A stretch of DNA of 45,004 nucleotides from Bacteroidota bacterium (GTDB lineage Bacteria > Bacteroidota > Bacteroidia > AKYH767-A > OLB10), in the NCBI GenBank assembly GCA_029547265.1, contig JAKPPP010000117.1:1-45004 (forward strand). Reading direction: 5' to 3'. Positions 39,636 through 45,004 of this stretch are shown piece after piece (positions within the stretch are counted from its first letter, which is position 1; the number at the start of each line of letters is the position of its first letter). Both the position numbers and the translations under genes were made by a program. The notes beneath the pieces are model-generated. The model had not been told where the DNA came from and did not search any database. It saw only the letters and a program-made list of their open reading frames with translations.

Positions 39636-41495
39636 CTATAATTCTAATTCAAGTCCCAGAGATTTTCTGAAGTCATCCAGGTCAGGATTTTTCTGAACCA
39701 TTTTTACGTAACGTTCTTTGTTAGTATAAGCTACGTCTGATTCATCGGTCAACGATACAATAACCGTTGTTAGTTGTAATTTGTAATTATTTAGTTTGCG
39801 TCGAAGATGATCCATCAAATGTGTTTTCTCTTCTTGCATTAAATTTTCTTGTGCTTGATTATGAATGATTAGTTCAATATCGAATTCACCTTTCATAGTC
39901 GGTTTGTTCATCGTAAGGGTGGTGAACATCTGACGATTCCCTTGCTGGTTTTGCATTTCTGCATATTCCATCCACACTTTTTGTATATCCTCATCAGTCA
40001 CTGCATCCGTTGGCATATTTTCTATGCTCTTGGGGGCTTCTTCTGCTTCTTGTGTTTTTGGTTGTTGTGCCGATGAAAGGGAAATGTTTTTCATGAATCC
40101 CCCGGTTTTCGGTATGCCGCCGGCGTTAGTTGTTGGCTGCGGAGCAGGACTAGGTGTTGTCGGTGCCGGTTTTGGAGCTGCAACTGTTGGTTCCATTGCC
40201 TTTAGATTGGGCATCATCGGCTTCGGCGCCTGTTGTGCAGGTTCTTCGGCGATCGATGGTGCTGCCACTTGAGGGGTAGGAGCGGGAGGAGCGACAACTG
40301 GAGCTGGAGCTGCTACAGGCTGACTAACAACAGCAGCTTGAGGTTGTGCAGGTGCCGATACTTGGTTTAGCTCAGAATTTTTTTTTTCTTCTGCCGGCAT
40401 CGGATTGCCAGCAGTACACATTCTGATTAGTGCTAACTCTACATGTAATCGTTGGTTTTTAGCTGCACGATAATCAAGATCACAGCGATTGCAGATATCA
40501 AGTAATTTCAATAATAGCTGAGGGGATGTTTGCTTCGCTTGATGGTAGTATTTTTCTTTAATATTTTTACTTACCTCGAGTAATGAAACGGTAGCTTGAT
40601 CTTGGCAAACTAATAAATCACGGAAATGACTCGCTAGTCCATTGATGAAACTATGCCCGTCAAATCCGTCAGATAATAACTCGTTAAAAGTTAAAAGTAC
40701 ATTCGGAATATTTCCAGCTCTCAGATCATCGGTAATTCGGAAATAATAATCGTAATCGAGGATGCTAAGGTTATTGATAACATCTTTATACGTTAAGTTA
40801 TTCCCCGCAAAACTTACGATTTGATCGAAGATTGAGAGTGAATCACGCAATGCACCATCAGCCTTTTGAGCAATGATATGCAAAGCATCAGGATCTGCTG
40901 TTATGCCTTCTTTCCCCGCAACATAACTTAAATGTCCCGCAATATCATCTACTTGAATTCGGTTGAAATCGAAGATTTGACAACGTGAAAGAATAGTTGG
41001 GATAATCTTGTGTTTCTCTGTAGTTGCTAAAATGAAAATAGCATAAGAAGGCGGCTCTTCTAATGTTTTCAGGAATGCGTTGAAAGCCGCATTTGATAAC
41101 ATGTGAACCTCATCAATGATATAGATTTTGTATTTTCCACTTGCAGGAGCAAATCGTACTTGATCAACTAAGTTACGAATATCTTCAACTGAGTTATTGG
41201 ATGCAGCATCTAACTCAAAAATATTTAATGACTGTCCACCGTTAAACGATAAACAACTTTCGCATTGATTACATGCTTCGGTCGAGTCCGTCAAATATTG
41301 ACAGTTGATAGTTTTGGCTAGAATACGTGCACAGGTAGTTTTACCCACACCACGCGGACCACAAAACAGAAACGCTTGTGCTAAATGATGATTACGAATA
41401 GCATTTTTTAAAGTATTCGTAATATGAGCCTGTCCAACAACCGTGTCGAAGGTCGCCGGACGGTACTTCCTCGCTGATACAACAAATTGGTTCAT
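39636..41495 (-). CDS. dnaX: DNA polymerase III subunit gamma/tau
   Basis: Clamp-loader ATPase of 619 residues. Walker A GPRGVGKT is at 46-53, the Cys4 zinc site is Cys65, Cys75, Cys78 and Cys81 (CNQCESC), Walker B is IIDEVHML, and the sensor is LATTEKHKI. A long Pro/Ala-rich linker (about 372-470) joins the AAA+ part to a tau-like C-terminal domain (about 500-619). I see no obvious frameshift site that would yield a separate gamma form. The start ATG at 41495 begins with the usual SARKYRPATFDTVVGQ. Confidence 0.96.
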   Translation of the reverse strand: MNQFVVSARKYRPATFDTVVGQAHITNTLKNAIRNHHLAQAFLFCGPRGVGKTTCARILAKTINCQYLTDSTEACNQCESCLSFNGGQSLNIFELDAASNNSVEDIRNLVDQVRFAPASGKYKIYIIDEVHMLSNAAFNAFLKTLEEPPSYAIFILATTEKHKIIPTILSRCQIFDFNRIQVDDIAGHLSYVAGKEGITADPDALHIIAQKADGALRDSLSIFDQIVSFAGNNLTYKDVINNLSILDYDYYFRITDDLRAGNIPNVLLTFNELLSDGFDGHSFINGLASHFRDLLVCQDQATVSLLEVSKNIKEKYYHQAKQTSPQLLLKLLDICNRCDLDYRAAKNQRLHVELALIRMCTAGNPMPAEEKKNSELNQVSAPAQPQAAVVSQPVAAPAPVVAPPAPTPQVAAPSIAEEPAQQAPKPMMPNLKAMEPTVAAPKPAPTTPSPAPQPTTNAGGIPKTGGFMKNISLSSAQQPKTQEAEEAPKSIENMPTDAVTDEDIQKVWMEYAEMQNQQGNRQMFTTLTMNKPTMKGEFDIELIIHNQAQENLMQEEKTHLMDHLRRKLNNYKLQLTTVIVSLTDESDVAYTNKERYVKMVQKNPDLDDFRKSLGLELEL

Positions 41496-41501
41496 ATCCT
41501 A

Positions 41502-41509
41502 CAAATTTA
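41502..41509 (-). promoter_or_regulatory. Possible -7 box directly before dnaX
   Basis: On the minus strand TAAATTTG (41509-41502) fits TAnnTTTG and ends 6 bases before the ATG at 41495. Initiation 5-7 bases downstream would give a leaderless dnaX transcript. No -33 element is evident, so confidence is low. Confidence 0.35.
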
Positions 41510-41628
41510 ACCAAAATCACCTATGTAAAACAGGAAAATGGAAGGTGTTATTAACTTGTAATTTACTCTAAATCAATCAATCAGCAAATCTTAAATGGGC
41601 TATATCGAAAAATCAGGTAATTTTCGGC

Positions 41629-43170
41629 ATGATTAAAAAGCAATTTGCCCTCTCAAAAGAGGCGATTTTATTCCGGATTTTTCTAGTTATACACCTCGTT
41701 CCGGTATTGAGTCTGACTCCTTTTGTGACCCTCGACGGCCCGGCACATTTGTTCAATTCGACCTTAATTCGGCAATTATTAACGGGTACTTCAAGTATTG
41801 CTTCATCTTTTTTGATGTTTAATCCGGTACTTGAGCCAAACTGGACCGGACATGCTGTTATGGCTTTTTTATTAGGGTTTATCCCGCCATTGATGGTTGA
41901 GAAAATTGTATTGTCATCAATTCTGATACTAACGGCTATCGGTTACCGAAAATTGATGCTTCGGTTTGATTCCAATAACGGATGGTTATCTTGGAGCATT
42001 TTTCCGTTTTTATGCAACTTTGTATTTTGTTTAGGATTCATCAATTTTTCAATAGGCTTTGCATTATTACCATTTCTGATGGTATGGTGGATAAATCATA
42101 AAGAAGTAGGATTGAAAGTTAACAATCTCATCATAGGACTATTACTAATGACGATTCTTTTCTTTTCGCATTTAGTGATGTTTTTATATGCGGGTTTTTG
42201 CATGGGACTTTTATCGCTAAATCAGTTTTCGAAATCGCGACTTAAATTGATAGGAACAGAATTAATACTTCTTTCAATTATTAGCTTTCCCGGAATATTA
42301 TTAACGCTTTTATTTATGCAGAAAAGCGGAGCATCGGGATATAGGGGAGAAGTAAGCTATTTGCCATGGAGCGATTTGTTTGAGCAAATTAAATACTCAC
42401 GAATGTTCATTATTTACGATTTCGATAAGGAAAAAGTATATACCGTACTTTTTACAATTTTAATTGTTTTAACCAGTATTATCGCACTTATAAAAAGAAC
42501 AATTAATCGCTACCAATCGACGGCCTTAGTGATTTTCATTTCTTCATTTATAATGATTTTCACCATTCCTGATAGCCTTGCATCCGGAGGAATAGTCTCG
42601 GTCCGCATTATCCAACTTTTCTTTGTTTGCTGGTGTCTTTGGTTATCGACTTTAAGAATGCCTTCATCAATTTCCGGGATATTCGGAATAATTTCAGTTG
42701 CATTTAGTTTATTACTGATTTACGTTCATTATCCGATACAGAAATCTTTAAGTGATGATGCTAAAAAATATTGCAATGCAGCTTCCACATTTACAAAGAG
42801 GGATTTGGTCGCACCATTAAACTATAGTCCGAATTGGATGCATGCCAATATGGGTTCGTATATGGGTGCCGTTAGCGGATCATTTATTTTAGACAATTAT
42901 GAACCTACTCAGGGGCATTTCCCTTTGATTTGGAAAAAAGGAATGAATCCAGAGGAAACTTTAGGAAACTACTGTCGATCTACAAATCCGTGCATATATC
43001 CTGAAAAATTCAATCAAGCAACAGGGTTTGATGTAAGCTATTTTACGGGATGGTGTAAGGCGATAACAACTGATAACGATACATGCAGACTCCATACCGA
43101 TTCGATACTAAATACATGTTATCGAATAGTGACTAAAGGAGAAAATCCGATTATCTATAAAAAGAAATAA
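41629..43170 (+). CDS. Multi-pass membrane protein, possibly GT-C-like
   Basis: Protein of 513 residues with roughly ten or more hydrophobic helices up to residue 375, followed by a soluble tail of about 135 residues (about 376-513). The first long loop carries VTLDGPAHLFNS (about 34-45), an Asp placed like the catalytic or substrate acid of GT-C glycosyltransferases. The C-terminal loop has Cys-containing NYCRSTNPCIYPE. I do not recognise a family; a membrane glycosyltransferase is a guess from topology. It is the only + gene here, starts 133 bases from divergent dnaX, and ends 6 bases from the convergent LytTR gene, with no terminator room. Confidence 0.75.
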   Translation: MIKKQFALSKEAILFRIFLVIHLVPVLSLTPFVTLDGPAHLFNSTLIRQLLTGTSSIASSFLMFNPVLEPNWTGHAVMAFLLGFIPPLMVEKIVLSSILILTAIGYRKLMLRFDSNNGWLSWSIFPFLCNFVFCLGFINFSIGFALLPFLMVWWINHKEVGLKVNNLIIGLLLMTILFFSHLVMFLYAGFCMGLLSLNQFSKSRLKLIGTELILLSIISFPGILLTLLFMQKSGASGYRGEVSYLPWSDLFEQIKYSRMFIIYDFDKEKVYTVLFTILIVLTSIIALIKRTINRYQSTALVIFISSFIMIFTIPDSLASGGIVSVRIIQLFFVCWCLWLSTLRMPSSISGIFGIISVAFSLLLIYVHYPIQKSLSDDAKKYCNAASTFTKRDLVAPLNYSPNWMHANMGSYMGAVSGSFILDNYEPTQGHFPLIWKKGMNPEETLGNYCRSTNPCIYPEKFNQATGFDVSYFTGWCKAITTDNDTCRLHTDSILNTCYRIVTKGENPIIYKKK

Positions 43171-43176
43171 ATCGAT

Positions 43177-43953
43177 TTACGATTCACCAAGCCATGCTCT
43201 AAAATCGGCAGCTCTTTCACGGCTGACATACACTTCTTCACTTACAAGTGGCTTTAGATTAATCTTTAATTTGCCGTTAAAATGATTATGAATACCATCG
43301 AGAGATTTCGGGCTAACGATAAATTGGCGGTTGGCACGGAAGAAGTATACAGGATCTAACAGTTGTTCTAATTCATCCAGTGAGTGATCAACAACGTAAC
43401 GTTGATCGCTAAATGTCTTGATAAAACTAACTTTATCTTCTGTATAGAAGTAGGAAATATCTTGAACATCGAGAGGAATAAATTTCTGCCCTTGTTTTAC
43501 TAAAAATCGTCTTTTATACGCCTGAATTTGTTGTTCTCGCAATGCCATTACAATTGAATCGATATCCAATTTTGGAACTGAGTCTTGTTGATGAGCACCC
43601 GACCATTGCTTAAATTTATCAATACCGCGCTTTAGATCTTCAGGAGTAATTGGCTTTAATAAATAATCGATACTATTCACTTTAAATGCACGAATTGCAT
43701 ACTCGTCATATGCTGTTGTAAAGATAATAGTGCTCTTCACGTCAACCTGATTGAAAATCTCGAAACTTTGTCCATCTGCAAGTTCTATATCCATTAATAT
43801 CAAATCAGGATGAGGATTGTTTTTCAAGAATGAAACAGAGCTTTCGATACTATCGGTTATTCCTATGATTTCAATTTTTTCCTCCAGCTCTTCTACCATT
43901 TTACGGATTCGTTTAGCTGCTAAAGTTTCATCTTCAATAATCAGGACTTTCAT
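43177..43953 (-). CDS. LytTR-family response regulator
   Basis: DNA-binding two-component regulator of 258 residues. The receiver domain (about 1-120) has Glu7/Asp8, the phosphate acceptor Asp55 in LILMDIELADG, Thr-84-type switch in IIFTTAYDEYA, and Lys in YLLKPI. The C-terminal LytTR domain (about 145-255) begins RRFLVKQGQKFIPLDVQDI and includes YVVDHSLDELEQLL and FFRANRQFIVSPKSL. The kinase gene ends 2 bases upstream, so they are one operon. The targets are unknown; LytTR sites are short direct repeats that I did not locate here. Confidence 0.95.
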   Translation of the reverse strand: MKVLIIEDETLAAKRIRKMVEELEEKIEIIGITDSIESSVSFLKNNPHPDLILMDIELADGQSFEIFNQVDVKSTIIFTTAYDEYAIRAFKVNSIDYLLKPITPEDLKRGIDKFKQWSGAHQQDSVPKLDIDSIVMALREQQIQAYKRRFLVKQGQKFIPLDVQDISYFYTEDKVSFIKTFSDQRYVVDHSLDELEQLLDPVYFFRANRQFIVSPKSLDGIHNHFNGKLKINLKPLVSEEVYVSRERAADFRAWLGES

Positions 43954-43955
43954 GG

Positions 43956-44978
43956 TTAATTTTTTAAAAGGGGTAAAGTGATTTTAAACTTATTATTGTC
44001 GGTATTGATAACAATTTCGGGCTGATTTAACAATTTAAACTTAGCCGAGATATTGGCAAGTCCCATACCATTTGATGCTACGTGAACGGTTTTCTTCTGA
44101 ATATTATTAGCAACACTCATCTGTTCATTTCCTTCATAAACTACTTCAATCAAAAGTGGCTTGCTTTGTGATACAATATTGTGTTTAACTGCATTCTCGA
44201 CTAAAATTTGCAATGTTAGAGGAGGGATTAGATAGCTCATGAATTCGTCATTGATGGAAATTTCCATCTGAATGGCCTCTCCGAATCGTGTCTTCAATAA
44301 GAAAAAATAAGCGTTCAGGAAACTCAATTCATCTCGTAAAGGTGTAAGTTCTTTATCGTTGCTTTGCAACAGATAACGATAAACTCGAGAAAGTTCATTC
44401 ACGAATTGAACTGCTTGAGTTTGGTCCTCTTCAATGAGAGATGAAAGTGTATTAAGTGAATTAAACAAAAAATGCGGACTAACTTGATTTTTTAATGAAT
44501 CGAGCTGACTTTGCAGATTCGATTTTTTCAATTCCTCAGTTTCACGAACTGATTGTTTCCATTTTGAAAAAAAGAAAGTTGTTTCATAAATCACTACGGC
44601 AGTGTAGGTAAAGAAAAGGTTCACGATTGCATTGTAAATGTAGTCGTTACCTCTGAGATTTACACCCCAAAATAAGGTGCTATCATAATAAAAGCTTATA
44701 AGAAAAGATAATCCGGTACAGAGAATCGTTGTAAATAAAAATTGAAATAATACCCTTCGAGCAGTTTGCTTGACAGTAGGGTACCATGTGCGCATTAAAA
44801 TCAACAACGATCGGTTTGCAAACCAATGTATGGAGGTAACGAAAAATGATACCATTAAACAGTATCGATAAGCAAACCCATGTATCATCCATTCATCAGT
44901 ATAAAATACCAATGATGCAATGACGGCAAATAGCGGAATGCCGATAAGCGTAAGCCATCTATCGTTTAAGCGCTGCAT
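43956..44978 (-). CDS. LytS-like sensor histidine kinase
   Basis: Inner-membrane kinase of 340 residues. Four hydrophobic segments (about 10-26, 36-60, 76-98 and 117-137) are followed by a His_kinase domain with the phosphate acceptor His169 in NQVSPHFLFNSLNTL. The HATPase has ILVENAVKHNIV as N box and GMGLANISAKFKLL as G box. There is no periplasmic sensor domain, which is the normal LytS/YehU-type layout. It pairs with the LytTR regulator 2 bases downstream. The ATG at 44978 lies 26 bases from the window edge, so its promoter is not visible. Confidence 0.93.
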   Translation of the reverse strand: MQRLNDRWLTLIGIPLFAVIASLVFYTDEWMIHGFAYRYCLMVSFFVTSIHWFANRSLLILMRTWYPTVKQTARRVLFQFLFTTILCTGLSFLISFYYDSTLFWGVNLRGNDYIYNAIVNLFFTYTAVVIYETTFFFSKWKQSVRETEELKKSNLQSQLDSLKNQVSPHFLFNSLNTLSSLIEEDQTQAVQFVNELSRVYRYLLQSNDKELTPLRDELSFLNAYFFLLKTRFGEAIQMEISINDEFMSYLIPPLTLQILVENAVKHNIVSQSKPLLIEVVYEGNEQMSVANNIQKKTVHVASNGMGLANISAKFKLLNQPEIVINTDNNKFKITLPLLKN

Positions 44979-45004
44979 TATGAATGAAAACCGGTTGACA
45001 TAAC

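Noticed and set aside
40024..40272. Open frame opposite the dnaX linker
   Set aside because: It is an antisense reading of a Pro/Ala-rich linker, with Gly/Ala/Cys-rich low-complexity peptide.
39636..41495. Programmed frameshift in dnaX giving a gamma subunit
   Set aside because: I saw no A-run slippery site with the hallmark hairpin; the tau-length protein is complete.

Overview
The window looks like a chromosomal segment of a Bacteroidota bacterium. Three large secreted proteins end in type IX secretion (T9SS, Por) C-terminal sorting domains. The tmRNA tag ends in YALAA. A TTTG-N20-TAnnTTTG promoter, the form used by the Bacteroidota primary sigma factor, lies ahead of one operon, and the DNA is AT-rich. 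The species cannot be named from this sequence. Almost all genes are ordinary chromosomal genes; I see no phage, transposase, integrase, CRISPR array or restriction system.

Layout. 1-5.0 kb (+): fabG, then a pair of M16 peptidases (one with the zinc motif, one without) closed by a strong terminator, then a YhiN/HI0933-type flavoprotein. 5.1-9.6 kb (-): an ABC ATPase followed by a 1196-residue fusion of an ABC-2-type permease to an M1 aminopeptidase-like domain. 9.7-14.3 kb (-): a small exported protein and a giant T9SS cargo protein. 14.6-15.3 kb (+): ssrA (tmRNA), followed by an unusual nest of inverted and direct repeats. 15.4-17.9 kb (-): a T9SS protein made of 14 GloVer-type repeats of about 52 residues. 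18.2-21.0 kb (-): an RluA-type pseudouridine synthase, panB and a secreted coiled-coil protein in one operon. 21.1-23.5 kb (-): a T9SS choice-of-anchor B protein.

23.6-32.1 kb (-): a probable seven-gene operon read from one recognisable promoter: GT4 glycogen-synthase-like glycosyltransferase, GH57 glycoside hydrolase, Kup potassium transporter, ligA, a DUF6913-like protein, dapA and a GNAT acetyltransferase. It mixes glycogen or alpha-glucan metabolism, ion uptake, DNA replication and lysine/cell-wall synthesis. 32.5-33.1 kb (+): a small membrane protein and a CDGSH iron-sulfur protein. 33.1-38.2 kb (-): a four-gene unit of a GH3-family adenylating enzyme, a GT2 glycosyltransferase, an esterase-like lipoprotein and an ATP-grasp-like protein. 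38.2-41.5 kb (-): icd and dnaX. 41.6-43.2 kb (+): a multi-pass membrane protein. 43.2-45.0 kb (-): a LytS/LytTR-type two-component pair.

The parts most worth a second look are the repeat nest directly 3' of the tmRNA and the GH3/GT2/lipoprotein/ATP-grasp unit, whose product is not predictable from sequence alone. I found nothing that I can honestly call a new defence or mobile system.
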